Shown: one piece after another, positions 1 to 11,376 of the stretch
Numbering within the stretch: the stretch's first letter is position 1
How the letters are laid out: each line of letters begins with the position of its first letter
Assembly: GCA_965644295.1 (NCBI GenBank)
Contig: CBFFRP010000432.1
Span: 372,001 to 436,000, forward strand
Origin: Paraphysomonas bandaiensis
Taxonomy: Eukaryota > Chrysophyceae
Reading direction: 5' to 3'
DNA: 64,000 nucleotides
The notes under the pieces: generated by a model
Databases searched by the model: none
Told to the model about the DNA's origin: nothing
Seen by the model: only the letters and a program-made list of their open reading frames with translations
Translations under genes and position numbers: made by a program

Positions 1-824
1 CCTGTACTCTTTCAAGAACCTGAATTTGGTCTAATGAACTAAGAGCGGGAGATAGACCCCCGTGAACACAAAACACTTTCCCATCAATAACCTGTAATAT
101 AACATCAACATAGTTGTCGGTAATATACAATAAAACATAGTTGTCAAACCAAATCAGTTAATTTCCAACTTACAGCTGCTAGGTTAAGGTAGTCAAATAC
201 TTCCACACAATACTTCCAAGGGTTAGCATTTCCGTATTTACGTAAGCATTCTTCATAAAAACCATACACTTGTGTAATCTGTCTGGATTCATGGTTTCCT
301 CGAAGTAATGTTATACTCGCGGGATATCTATTTGTACAAGTCAATTGCCATACTACCAACACAACAATATATACTAACCTGGCTTTAAGACACAATAACA
401 ACTGGAATGTTTCAACACTATTATGCCCACGATCAACAAAATCACCCTACCATACACTAAAATTAGATTCGATGCATCTTACACTCGATATAAATATCTC
501 ACCATAAAGATATAATTCGTATCAGGGACTTCGCCGCCCGTTTTCAATAGCTCCAATAAGTCATAGAACTGACCGTGAATATCGCCACACACCTGCGCAT
601 AGCTGTCAACACAGTCACTATAGTGCCCTCATAATACCGTAACAGGCGAAGACACTGGCTGTACATTCGCCTCCTCCATTAACAACTCCTTCACCTGAAC
701 CCACCATCAGCACACACAGAGAGCCATTCCTCTGACCGTATCTTACCATGCAGCACAGTCTCTTCAGCTCCAGCTCTGGAATACACTCTCCATTCTTCAA
801 CTTAGCTAGCCATTTTTCAATCAT
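1..824 (-). CDS. PPP4C: Protein phosphatase 4 catalytic subunit, left palindrome copy (cut by window edge)
   Basis: Second copy of the PP4 catalytic gene at 1412-2719, on the opposite strand. Position x here matches position 2236-x of the right copy with no net insertion or deletion, so exons 1 to 6 map to 824-747, 695-638, 592-503, 446-379, 327-174 and 91-1. It leaves the window inside exon 6, after the region holding the GDIHG, GDFVDRG and RGNHE metallophosphatase motifs. Translated open frames in both copies are identical except for one base near 705, which lies in intron 1. Seen: the mirrored sequence. Inferred: either a genuine very recent inverted duplication or an assembly artefact; the rest of the gene would decide whether it is intact. 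Confidence 0.85.
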
Positions 825-1044
825 TCTGTCACACTGCGAAAGATATATAACAGAATTGCGTATATATGATATTGTCGTTAACAGACAGTGCGATAAACCC
901 CAATCACGACAATAACAACACAGACATACAAACCACAGTGAGAGGTGGGATTATACGTACACGTATGTATGTCTGTATATAGAGATCTCACCCTACGTGG
1001 CCCCACCCGAACACAAAATACTCCACACAAAAGGCACAAATGTG

Positions 1045-1290
1045 GACATACATACATACATACATACATACATACCTACATACATACATACATACATACA
1101 TACATACATACATACATACATACCTACATACATACATACATACATACATACATACATACATACATACATACATACATACATACATACATACATACATACA
1201 TACATACATACATACATACCTACATACATACATACATACATACATACATACATACATACATACATACATACATACATACATACATACATA
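1045..1290. repeat. (CATA)n microsatellite with CCTA variant units
   Basis: About 60 tandem CATA units with scattered CCTA variants fill the centre of the palindrome. It sits between the two divergent PP4 gene copies, in what would be their shared 5' region. Long open frames of YIHT or MYVC repeats across it are artefacts of the tetranucleotide and were not annotated. Confidence 0.97.
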
Positions 1291-1411
1291 CTTCTCACTG
1301 TGGTTTGTATGTCTGTGTTGTTATTGTCGTGATTGGGGTTTATCGCACTGTCTGTTAACGACAATATCATATATACGCAATTCTGTTATATATCTTTCGC
1401 AGTGTGACAGA

Positions 1412-2719
1412 ATGATTGAAAAATGGCTGGCTAAGTTGAAGAATGGAGAGTGTATTCCAGAGCTGGAGCTGAAGAGACTGTGCTGCATGGTAAGATACGG
1501 TCAGAGGAATGGCTCTCTGTGTGTGCTGATAGTGGGTTCAGGTGAAGGAGTTGTTAATGGAGGAGGCGAATGTACAGCCAGTGTCTTCGCCTGTTACGGT
1601 ATTATGAGGGCACTATAGTGACTGTGTTGACAGCTATGCGCAGGTGTGTGGCGATATTCACGGTCAGTTCTATGACTTATTGGAGCTATTGAAAACGGGC
1701 GGCGAAGTCCCTGATACGAATTATATCTTTATGGTGAGATATTTATATCGAGTGTAAGATGCATCGAATCTAATTTTAGTGTATGGTAGGGTGATTTTGT
1801 TGATCGTGGGCATAATAGTGTTGAAACATTCCAGTTGTTATTGTGTCTTAAAGCCAGGTTAGTATATATTGTTGTGTTGGTAGTATGGCAATTGACTTGT
1901 ACAAATAGATATCCCGCGAGTATAACATTACTTCGAGGAAACCATGAATCCAGACAGATTACACAAGTGTATGGTTTTTATGAAGAATGCTTACGTAAAT
2001 ACGGAAATGCTAACCCTTGGAAGTATTGTGTGGAAGTATTTGACTACCTTAACCTAGCAGCTGTAAGTTGGAAATTAACTGATTTGGTTTGACAACTATG
2101 TTTTATTGTATATTACCGACAACTATGTTGATGTTATATTACAGGTTATTGATGGGAAAGTGTTTTGTGTTCACGGGGGTCTATCTCCCGCTCTTAGTTC
2201 ATTAGACCAAATTCAGGTTCTTGAAAGAGTACAGGAAATTCCTCATCAAGGACCGTACTGTGATCTCATGTGGTCTGACCCCGAAGATATCACAGGTAGT
2301 TATTTTGAAGTATGTATCCCTTGTTCGGTAGTGGTTAATACTGTATACAGGTTGGGCAGTTTCCCCACGCGGAGCGGGTTACCTTTTTGGATCAAAAGTT
2401 ACTACAGAGGTATCATCGTGTATTACTATAGTATTATTAATCTAATCCATTGTGTTCACAGTTTTGTCATATCAATGGTATTGAGCTTATATGTCGAGCA
2501 CATCAACTGGTCATGGAAGGCTATAAATATCATTTCCCCGATCAGAATCTTGTGACTGTATGGTCAGCTCCGAATTATTGTTACCGTTGTGGGAATGTTG
2601 CGTCCATACTGAGCTTTAATGAACAACTGGAGCGTGATTTTAGATTGTTCAGCGAGGTTCCTGATCCAGATAATTCCGTTGAAGTACAACGACGCTCACT
2701 AGTACCTTATTTCATGTGA
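1412..2719 (+). CDS. PPP4C: Protein phosphatase 4 catalytic subunit (PP2A-like Ser/Thr phosphatase)
   Basis: Metal-dependent Ser/Thr phosphatase of the PP2A/PP4/PP6 group. Eight exons: 1412-1489, 1542-1598, 1644-1733, 1790-1857, 1909-2062, 2145-2295, 2351-2409, 2462-2719, giving 304 residues, close to the 307 usual for PP4C. Motifs in order: GDIHGQF near residue 48, GDFVDRG at 76-82, RGNHES at 108, [33 protein letters not shown], and C-terminal YFM in place of the usual YFL methylation tail. [19 protein letters not shown] and [11 protein letters not shown] favour PP4 over PP6. The true start may lie in a short upstream exon (ATG at 1309): 'tttcgcag' at 1395-1402 is a good acceptor and the codons after it still align with the family (CDRMIEKW). 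PP4 acts in DNA repair, centrosome and splicing control; that is family knowledge. Confidence 0.93.
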
Positions 2720-5253
2720 TTAACTTGGCAGCTTTGAGATGTTTGTACAACCCGATGTAGAAATTGGGAGTAAGGTTATTAAGATACGAAATATTATATT
2801 CTTGGATAGCAAATGGATTGTTTGTTGCTTTCCTCGGAGAAGTCGTTGCTAACATGTATACGTTCCCAAAATGTTGGTGGTTTATAAGATGTGTTTTGCA
2901 CTGGCGTCTGTAATAAAACATAATTTCTGTATCAGTTGTAGCCTGGGTAACTATATGAATCTCTATTGTGTTTTATTACGATAAGTTTGATGGAGTTCGA
3001 AGTCACTCACTAGTGTCTAGCACCTTACTTGATACTTGTGTGTTCAGATGTAGTAATTGGGGGTAAGACGTGAAGAATTTGATTTCTTTTGGCCCCTTAG
3101 CACATGACAATATATATTATATATCACACGTAGAAGTGTACGTTGCTAATATTATCATATTGGCTTCCACTATCTTTGTAGCACGTTTGTTGCTTTGTTG
3201 AACACAATAATGCACTTTCAAGTAAGGAATTATACTTTTTAATCTAAACATTTCACTACATATATGCATGTGACATCTGGTGAACATCTGTTCTCTGCAA
3301 CATCTGTTTATCGAATGTTCACCAGTCATTCCTACATCTTATCTATGGTAACTGAATTTAATTCCATTGTAACTGTGCTCACCCGTTATACCTATAAGTT
3401 GACTTCACCTATTGCACACTATGAACTCACTTCAATTGCACAATATATATCACATCATACTGAAGAACTCAACAAATTCTATGATTTGAATCGTACTGAA
3501 ATCCTTTGGTCCATCCTTTTGACCTTTAATTTAGTGACCGGGCACCCAACACCAAAGATGAACTGCTGCTTAACGCACTCGTTGAAAGACTGAAAACATA
3601 TTAGAGTAATTAGTTGAAAGTATTACCCGTAGACTTCAAGCTGTCATCAATGCACGCGGTATGTCAAAACAAATTGCGTAAGGAACTTTAACGGTTCTTC
3701 ATAATATTATTTGAAAATCTGAAACTTTTAATTAAAATCTTTTAGTTACAATAGAAGGTATACCATAAATAAAAAACTAGCTATTGTTGTGAATATATGT
3801 TGTTGTTGATAATAGGCGTTTACGTGTCGGGACTAATTTAGCATATTGCAAATTGCAAATTCACTATCTAGAGCTCCACTCTGATATCCTACTATATTTA
3901 ACGCTACGAAAGCTGCTTGTGTGTTAAGATGCAATCACTTTCACTCTGGAGTGTGCGTGGGAGGCTGCCCATGGACGTATAGTTCTTCGGTGTCAAGGGG
4001 GACGCCCTTTGGGCTATAGGGGTCCGGAAACCTTAAAGGAGGGTGTGAGAGTTATGTAGATGGGGGGATAGTATGTTCCGAGGGTGAGTTGGATGATGTG
4101 ATGTAGAGGCGTAGCATCTGTAGAGTCTCGAGGCGTCACTGGCTGCAGTGTATAAGTTGGACATAAATAGTGCTGGCGGAGTTGCATTCGTTGAGGTTCG
4201 CGTGTGTGGGGACGTGAAAGTGTTAGAATAATAAGAGACGTGTTCTTTCGCCCAGCTGTGATTCTCTGTTGGGAGCTGTTGACCTGGTGCGGGGTTGAGT
4301 GTTGAGTATAGGGCACAGACCGTCTTGCCTTTCCTAGGAGTCGGAGGATCCGCAGTTGTCTTCCGACGGATTCGCTGCTTACTGCTTACGTGTCCTGGGA
4401 GGAAGTCTGGATGGTGCCCTTGATGTAGAAGCAGCAGTGTAGCGTTGACTGCAATATCCTTGAAGCATATGTTTGGCCGCTGCAAATAGTAGTTGGAGTA
4501 TGCTCACCACCGCATATTCGAGATTCGAGAGTGCGTAGTCCACGCGAAGGGGACTGTATAGTTTATAATTCAAGCATAACTGAATAACTGTGTATATTAC
4601 GTTCCCATATTTAAGTCTTTATCACCTCATATTAGGAGTTAGGAGTCATTGATTCACGTTTATCCTTTAACGCGTGAATACAACACACGTATACAATGAA
4701 ATACCAAATAGACTGAATAATTACCAAACTATACATGATACACGACTGTACAAGATACGCACATGTGTGGTGCTAACGCTCTGCTCAAACGTGTCTTGCT
4801 ATTATACTATTAGGCCTTATCGTTCAATCTTTATCTCTAATAATATCAAGTATATCCTTACTAAATATCAAGACTAACCTTAAATCTTAATTCCTCATAA
4901 TGAATATTGATGCAGTGTTGAGAATTGAGAACAGCATAATATATTCGACACGTAATTCTCGAGATAGAACTGAAGGGGCATTATTTCTTTCCAATACTGT
5001 AGATGTATATAAATCACGTATTAATAGTTGATTTTTCTGACTCAAGCTAATATATATACTAATAATTTCCTGTTCGTGGAGAAGGTATTGAATTCAACCC
5101 ATCATAATTCTCACGTTAGTCCTATAGAGTAGTACGTAATAGATTGTTCCATATAAAATATTTGTACATAAAATAATAGATTATTAGATCATTACCTTAG
5201 CTCAATTATATATACATATTAAAAATTGTCCATACAGACTCGCCAGCTCCTTA
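2720..5253. other. Intergenic; partial dispersed repeat and a GC-richer island
   Basis: No convincing gene. A 109-codon open frame at 3264-3593 and a 150-codon frame at 4033-4485 (minus) have no recognisable motif. The stretch from about 3930 to 4480 is clearly richer in G and C than its flanks, with G-runs near 3998-4025, and could be a relic gene or non-coding RNA. A degenerate copy of the structured dispersed repeat lies at 3811-3930. The rest is AT-rich. Confidence 0.6.
3811..3930 (+). repeat. Structured dispersed repeat, degenerate partial copy
   Basis: Shares AATAGGCGTT at the left, then ATCCTACTAT-TTAACGCTACG and AGCTGCTTGTG at the right with the full copies at 51178, 61595 and 62626. 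The central part and the 3' hairpin region are diverged or lost. Confidence 0.7.
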
Positions 5254-7050
5254 CTATATTTTAAGAAGGTCGTCTGTCAGCTTCGCATGCTTCTGGCTTC
5301 TTTCAGGGTGAGAATCGGTACGAGACACTATTCGCTGATCATTATGCCTCATTGGTACACTCGGTGTTCTAATTTGAGGCTTCCTGCAGGTTGGTGTAGC
5401 CGTTGTTAAGGATTGTCTCAGCGATGACGACGACCCACTACTGCTTCGACCAGATGTAGTCTGACCCATACCACCCCTGGTGCTAGTATTTACACCTGCT
5501 ATCTTCTGAGCTAACGCTAAACCCGCAGGTGTAAGCGGCGTTTTGCTGCAGGGAATATGTACCTCTGTCTTAGCCTTTTTTCTATGTTGTTTTGCCTTGT
5601 TGCGAGAATCCAGAGACTGGGCGAGTTGTTCCCTGACAGGCGTATCTTGCATCTTAAAGCTGTCTGCACAGGCGGACGTATCTACTGTTCCGCGTATTTC
5701 ATCCAATAGGGCTTTCTCTCTATCACTCTCCTCTCCTCCTCGATACGCATTCGTCTCAATAGCCTGAGGGGTTCCGCATATGTCTCCCCAAGTTATGAGG
5801 GGTGAGGCCGCTCCTGTGCCAGGCATTGGCGAGGGAGTCATACGCACAGCTCGATACTCTCCTCCTCCTCCAGAAGAACTATCTGAGTATGCCGATGGAG
5901 TGTGCGGGGCCTCTAGCGGCGACGATCCCGGAGTTCTCAGGGGTCGACCATTCTTTTCTCTGTCTTGTAAAAAGCTACCACGTAGCCTTGTATTGCGATG
6001 GACAATCTCTTTCGGTCCTTTGATCCCATCCCTAACATACTTATTTCTTTCGCTTACTCCAGGCCCTACAGGGGCAGGCATACTAAGTGACCGAGCAGAC
6101 TGAGGCTCACTCTCCTGTGGTCTATTAGTGGATACAACAGTGACAGAAGACTCGTTCGCTGTCATTACGGTTCCAGTTGTATTAGAGACCTGTGAGCCAT
6201 CCGTAAGTAGTTTCTTATCTTCATCGGTTATTCGGACCGGACCAGGGGCAGTAGCGGAGCCACTAAGAATTCTAGCCCTGGCCGCTGCATCGTCAGACGG
6301 TAGCATGCAAATGTCCCTACTGGTTTCGAGCTCCGGAGGAAACAACAACTGATTCCGCACACGGAAGCGCCAGGTGTCCACTCCATTAGGGCGTTCATCG
6401 AAGGTGCTCGGAAGAGCTAACATATCATCTATCTTCTTTCGTTCCTCCCCACTTAATACACGGCCGTCATTATGATACCACATAAGCATGCCTGCCGCTC
6501 GTCCCGGTTCGCTTGTCTCGTATGCCCAGTGGTATTTCCTACGGTGTTCTTCTAAGTCCTTCTCATGGAGCTTTTCGAAGGAGTCATTGTCCTCGCTGTT
6601 ATACATGGTGAAGAATTTATCAACCGTAACACTTTTATCAATATTAGAAGAGGAGGGTTTGGTGCTTGTATCTGCGCCGTCTGAACTAGCACCTGCAGAT
6701 GAATCTGCACTTACATCATGAGCTACAGGTGTTGGTGTGGCTCCAAATTTCCTCTGTTCTGATAATATTTTTCTTTGAACTTCACGTACAACAGATGGAT
6801 TTTTCCCTTCATATGCATTTAATAACTCTAAATGAGATTTCATTTTCGATGAATCAGGGAAGAAATCTCGTTCAATAATAGTCTCCAGTGCTGCTACATA
6901 CTCTTCTTCTTCAAGGATAACTTTTTGCTTACGTTTACGTGAATATGGTTTAGGATGATCTATTTCTGTATGAGAAGATTGTTTCGGATGGGAAGGGATG
7001 ATATGAGTGTCTGTAGGGTCTACTAATGCTACTAGAGTCTTCTCGTCCAT
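5254..7050 (-). CDS. ESS2: ESS2/DGCR14-type splicing-associated nuclear protein
   Basis: Homologue of ESS2 (DGCR14, Bis1), a nuclear protein that joins the late spliceosome. Single exon of 598 residues from ATG at 7050; an upstream in-frame ATG at 7140 would add 30 residues that look like untranslated sequence, so the internal start is preferred. The N-terminus is basic (RKRKQKV) followed by the family signature EEEEYVAALETIIERDFFPD at about residues 47-66. A second block, FFTMYNSEDNDSFEKL near residue 145 and the following WAYE segment, matches the conserved middle region. The C-terminal half is Ser/Pro/Thr-rich and low complexity, with basic clusters (RNKAKQHRKKAK) consistent with nuclear import. 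The gene ends with two successive stops, TAG TAA. Divergent from the pseudouridine synthase gene at 7632. Confidence 0.88.
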   Translation of the reverse strand: MDEKTLVALVDPTDTHIIPSHPKQSSHTEIDHPKPYSRKRKQKVILEEEEYVAALETIIERDFFPDSSKMKSHLELLNAYEGKNPSVVREVQRKILSEQRKFGATPTPVAHDVSADSSAGASSDGADTSTKPSSSNIDKSVTVDKFFTMYNSEDNDSFEKLHEKDLEEHRRKYHWAYETSEPGRAAGMLMWYHNDGRVLSGEERKKIDDMLALPSTFDERPNGVDTWRFRVRNQLLFPPELETSRDICMLPSDDAAARARILSGSATAPGPVRITDEDKKLLTDGSQVSNTTGTVMTANESSVTVVSTNRPQESEPQSARSLSMPAPVGPGVSERNKYVRDGIKGPKEIVHRNTRLRGSFLQDREKNGRPLRTPGSSPLEAPHTPSAYSDSSSGGGGEYRAVRMTPSPMPGTGAASPLITWGDICGTPQAIETNAYRGGEESDREKALLDEIRGTVDTSACADSFKMQDTPVREQLAQSLDSRNKAKQHRKKAKTEVHIPCSKTPLTPAGLALAQKIAGVNTSTRGGMGQTTSGRSSSGSSSSLRQSLTTATPTCRKPQIRTPSVPMRHNDQRIVSRTDSHPERSQKHAKLTDDLLKI

Positions 7051-7631
7051 TTGATTATATAGAATGATTAATAAGAGATATGAGAGGAGATTATTGATGT
7101 TATGAGCACATGTGCCACATGTTGATTGCTTATTCAGCACAGGAAATGCAAGTTATGAGTAATGAGAGGTGTGTTAATGATGTATGAGTGGAATGCTCTT
7201 CTATATATATATACACGCACTGCTGTACGTCTCTATCCTTCTTCTGTACGTATATGTATGTAAAGAGTGTAGAAATTCCTATACATAGTTATGTATAGAT
7301 GTCGTGTATACTACCGGGGAATACATCAGAATACTGCTGTCTCCTACGGGTCCGGAACGGGCTACATGGTCACTGTGTACTCTGTATTCTGCTGTATACA
7401 GTCTACAGTGAAAACTACACTACGATCATACATAGTAAAAGGTGTGGTCTATAGAGATACATACATCACTGGACACATACAGCCATCTACTCTCTCTATA
7501 TATCCATTTATCATCACTGGGAAGTGACTCTTATAGGGGTTACGTTTATTCGAGGATTGTTTGTTTCATTTGACACCATTTCTTGTGTGTGTTAGTCTCT
7601 ATTACGTACAGTAGATCATATATAGAGCACT
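7051..7631. other. Divergent intergenic region between ESS2 and the pseudouridine synthase
   Basis: 580 bp with TATATATATA at about 7203-7212 and an ACTGCTGT octamer (reverse of ACAGCAGT) at 7219-7226, both upstream of ESS2. A 78-codon frame at 7291-7527 lacks motifs and is not called. Confidence 0.5.
7219..7226 (-). promoter_or_regulatory. ACAGCAGT octamer upstream of ESS2
   Basis: Copy of the octamer that recurs upstream of several genes in this window (see also 24984, 33588, 38598, 43375, 47064, 59423). It lies 169 bp before the chosen ESS2 start, next to a TA run. Its role as a promoter element is inferred only from recurrence. Confidence 0.3.
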
Positions 7632-8934
7632 ATGTTTTGCACACGGGTGTTCCGTACAATCTATCCACTATCATTACAAGCTCGATCATTATGTGATCAG
7701 CCATCTAATGTACAACGACTTTCAAAGGTGATAGCGTCCAGTGGTAAGCTATTAGGTGAACTATATTACGTGTTATGAATTCACTGTAGGGTTATATTCC
7801 CGTCGTGATGCCGAGCGTATGATTATAGACGGACGGGTAAAAGTAAACTTTGAGCCGATAAGTTCTGCAGCAAAGAAAATATCTCCTCGAGATAAAATAT
7901 TTATCGACGACCTTGAATTGAAGGTCGATTCTAATTATGAAAAGCCCCGCTTATGGATAGTAAGAATTTGTCAGCATACTTAATTTCATCATTAAGTCGA
8001 TTTTGACAGGTTAACAAGTTACGTGGAGAGTTGGTGGCATCCATTGATCATGTTAAGAAAAGGCCTCTGATGTATACTAGACTAAGGAGACTCATGGAGA
8101 CAGAAGGAGACCTCAAGCCCATTAATAGATTAGAATTAAATACCGAAGGACTGCAGTTACTGACGAATAACACTCTTCTTGTAAAAGCTTATTTTTATGT
8201 ACTCACTAGATATTGATATTTTTTAATTTAGGCAAAGCTGATGGAAAACCCGAACTCTAACATGAAACGCAAGTACAGAATACGCGTGTATGGCAAGCTT
8301 ACACCTTCCAAATTGGATGGCTTGAAACGGGGTCTTCGTGTAAAAGGCGTACGGTACAGGTACGCTAGCTTGCCAAAGCTGTAGTGCAAACCAAACCAAA
8401 CTAAATTATTGTAGTCTTATGGCCGTGGTAATGTACCATCTGCCATTAACAGTTGCTACATATTTCCACGCCGTGACAGTGTAAATGCTTCTGTATCATC
8501 TGTGTTGCACTTTTCTTAATTTACTGCTATTACGAATTTCCTCTTCGCAGATATTTATCTTTTATATTCATTATTTGTGGCGTATTTATAGTATAGTGAA
8601 TTGTAACCTGTTAACGTATACAGGCCCATAATCCCTCACTTTGAACGGACCACTGGTGTTGTGTCATGGCTGACTGTAGTTTGCACGGAGAACAAGGTAT
8701 GTAGCCCATGGCAGTATATGCATTCCAGAGTGATTTATTCGTAATTTATAGACGAGATTCCTCAAAAACTGCTTCGAACAGCTTTTATTACAGATAACGA
8801 GAGCCATTTGCACTGAATTCGGTCCATACTCTATGCCGAAAGATCTTCCCCCCGGGGCGTACAGAGAAGTTAAATTAACGCCTGAGATTGAAAAAATGCT
8901 CTTGGCTAAGTTAGCTGAATTTAGGAAAAAGTGA
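7632..8934 (+). CDS. RsuA/RluB-family pseudouridine synthase, probably organellar
   Basis: Enzyme family that isomerises a uridine in rRNA. Six exons: 7632-7743, 7790-7959, 8010-8180, 8232-8359, 8624-8696, 8752-8934, giving 278 residues. The first 20 residues are basic and hydroxylated without acids (MFCTRVFRTIYPLSLQARSL), a plausible mitochondrial or plastid presequence. An S4 RNA-binding domain follows (LYSRRDAERMIIDGRVKVN). The active-site motif reads PINRLELNTEGLQLLTNN, where the family has GRLDxxTxGLLLLTND: the catalytic Asp is Glu. Later blocks VSWLTVVCTENK and GPYSMPKDLPPGAYREVKL match the synthase core. Intron 4 (264 bp) is long for this genome; without it the frame stops early at 8382. 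An alternative acceptor at 8793 would remove 14 residues of the last exon. Confidence 0.82.
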
Positions 8935-10352
8935 GAATAGATGCATATTATACTTGTCTATGTTCCCATACGTTAATCATTTCCATACTTCAACCTTTAC
9001 ACCAACCAATCACTTTTTTGTGACTGCTTTTCGAGAAAAATATAACCAGCACTAAATAAATTATTATAGAACATAAAAAAACAATAGTATCGAGGAAAGA
9101 GTATATTCCTAAATGCCAGCATATAGTAATTTTGTAGTACAGCGGTTCGCGGTTGCACCGTGTACGACCTGTCTAACTTAGAGTTTTTGTATACAGTTTA
9201 AAATTACATGACGGTCGCAGTTTTATAATACGATGTAGCTATGAAGCAACTGTCAACCTTAGGGGATATTAAGTCTCATTATATGATATATGATACGTCG
9301 GCACAAGCATTGTAAATTGTCGTACTTTAAACACACAGCACTACCATTGTTCTCTAATCTCTAACTTTCGGTGACTCTTTACATCCATAATTAGGCGGCT
9401 CCCACAATACAGGTTGGTACAAGTTGTGGGTCATCTGAACAGTTACACCGCTTCGAAACTTCGAAATAATAACACACACACTTGCTGGCCCGTTGATCAT
9501 ATAATCAAACAGACACAAAGAGTACATACTTTCAATATCGAAGTATATGCCGATTGTGCAGAAAGAGGCATTGGTCAACTCCTATACACGCCCAATCATA
9601 TATAGGACGAGTGATTCCTTACTACAGTGACATGGTCTTGAATATATATATCTGCTGTCTGTCTGTATATCTGTGAAGATGTCGGATATATCATACTCCT
9701 TGTATCACATCACCAGCTTATACACAGCAGTATATAGCAATGTATAGCGTGTAAATATCGTGTATTTTGTATCATCAGACTTGATAATATGTTCAGATCA
9801 GAATGAAAGAGTTGTTAACGTGCTGTGGAGTCTGATGATAAGAGTAGTATATACCCTTAATCTGACAGATATGTTATTGAATGTGATGCATTTACAAGGG
9901 TACATAGCCAGCACTCAATGCTCTATAGATAGATATACATATCTTGATATGAACAAGACACTCTCCCTAGCATACAACACACAAAATCCACTGATATGAG
10001 GGTTTTTTAGATACGAAAACCATTAAATTTTCAATAAAATTCAGCCAATATCCGGATATCCTCTTAAAAAACACCCTCCTATCAATCCTGGACTGATATA
10101 CAGTGCAGCACAGAGTTGCTACATATGCATGTTATGACAGGCCATATCGGCATCCTTTGTATATTTTTGTCCCAAGATGCCTCTAATATTGAGACAATAA
10201 TTATCTGTATTTTAGCTGTAGTTTTATCACAGTAATAGAGACTATTTTTGCTTCAATATATTTCCGAATAATATGATGCTGACTGCCGATACGGCAGCAG
10301 TGCCAGACAAATCTAACAGCACATAACAACCTCGACACTCATTCCCAGAGAA
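8935..10352. other. Intergenic, AT-rich, no gene seen
   Basis: Only short motif-free frames. One ACAGCAGT octamer at 9724-9731. An imperfect foldback with arms around 9993-10012 and 10062-10085 (GATATGAGGG-TTTTTTA type) could be a tiny MITE; no target duplication was visible. Confidence 0.5.
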
Positions 10353-11376
10353 ATGTCAATGGAATACGAAAAACAGAACCAACAGCAAGATTACGGTGTA
10401 CAACAGAGTCAGCCTCTATCATATGGAGCGCAGAATGGGTCTCTGGGAAGTATCTTAAGCTCGAATTCATCCGTGTTTGTCAAACAACAAATCGGTGCTG
10501 TGGAGGCCGTTACAGGAGGATTATATGAACAGAAAAACAAATATACTGTTTACGGACAGAATGGTATTGGAACAGAAGAAATATTCACTGCTGAGGAAGA
10601 GAGTAGCTTCTGTAGTCGATGTTTTTGTGCTCCTCAACACTCCCTATTCATCAGGATATCTGTTAACGGGAATGTCGAGTATACTTTGGAAAGAAAGGGT
10701 TTATGCTGTGAAAAAATATGTTTGCTGTGTCCTGCGTGTACGGAATCGTGTGCTGATGAAATGTCACTCTATCAGGTAGTGGGTGCTACAAATCCTTATG
10801 TTGCTATATTTTTGTGTACAGCATATAAAATTCCAGGCATATTTATGTGCTACTCACTTTTCTATAATTGGTTTCTAGGGAGCAGTGGATGGCAAACCAG
10901 GAAATGTGATGAACGCTACTCCACTCTATACGGTGCGACAGGTGACAGCATGTGGGGCCATGTTTCATCCCACCCTACACGTTTTTCGACATGGATCTTC
11001 CGATCCTTCTGTAGAGATAAAGGGACCATGCATTTTTGGTGGATGCTCTGAACTCTGCTGCTCGTCATCTTTTAAAGCCACCAAAAGGGGACAAGATGCT
11101 GGGATGATTAAAAAAATGCGCCCGAATGATTGCTGCACCATGTTATCTGAATGTGCCACGGATGCGGATAGGTTTCAACTGGATTTTGACAGTGGGGCTG
11201 ACGGCGATGAACGAATCGCGATGCTTGCGGCGTTATTTTTGACCGATTTTATGTTCTTCGAACAGGACCTTGGAACCTGTAAACCTCGACCAAATGGGAC
11301 ATTCGGTTGCACATGCTTCGAGTGTTATTGCTGTGGTATTCTGTGCCCGTGCACTTTTACTAGCAACAGTTCTTAA
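10353..11376 (+). CDS. Phospholipid scramblase family protein
   Basis: Two exons, 10353-10775 and 10879-11376, 306 residues. The first 45 residues are Gln/Ser/Tyr-rich and disordered, comparable to the Pro/Gln-rich head of animal PLSCRs. The core beta-barrel domain shows the family landmarks: YTVYGQNGIGTEEIFTAEEE, a Cys-rich stretch (SSFCSRCFCAPQ), YTLERKGLCCEKICLLC, IKGPCIFGGC, and near the C-terminus TDADRFQLDFDSGADGDERI followed by LAALFLTDFMFFE, the Ca2+-binding and hydrophobic end of scramblases. PLSCRs are palmitoylated through cysteines and moved by Ca2+; their in vivo lipid-scrambling role is debated. The start ATG has a second in-frame ATG two codons on. Intron 10776-10878 (103 bp) joins SLYQ to GAVDGK in phase 0. 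Confidence 0.92.

Larger units (their letters stand above)
1..2235. repeat. Large inverted repeat (palindrome), arms 1-943 and 1293-2235
   Basis: The left arm is the reverse complement of the right arm over all 943 bases visible; pairs sum to 2236 at both ends, so the arms are collinear. The homology breaks exactly at 943/1293. The left arm reaches the window edge, so the palindrome may be longer. The 349-bp centre holds about 100 bp of unique sequence (944-1044) and a CATA microsatellite. Each arm carries a PP4 catalytic subunit gene reading outward. Confidence 0.9.

Noticed and set aside
945-1370. Long frames encoding YIHTYIHT or MYVCMYVC repeats
   Set aside because: They translate the CATA microsatellite, which is open in several frames on both strands; the same applies at 38787-39099 and 50032-50413.
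4014-4485. 150-codon minus-strand frame in the GC-richer island
   Set aside because: No motif, odd Thr/His/Pro-rich composition and overlapping frames; kept only as a compositional anomaly.
8360-8382. Unspliced end of the pseudouridine synthase (YASLPKL stop)
   Set aside because: Splicing to 8624 restores the conserved synthase blocks PIIPHFERTTGVVSWL and DLPPGAYREV, so the early stop is intronic.
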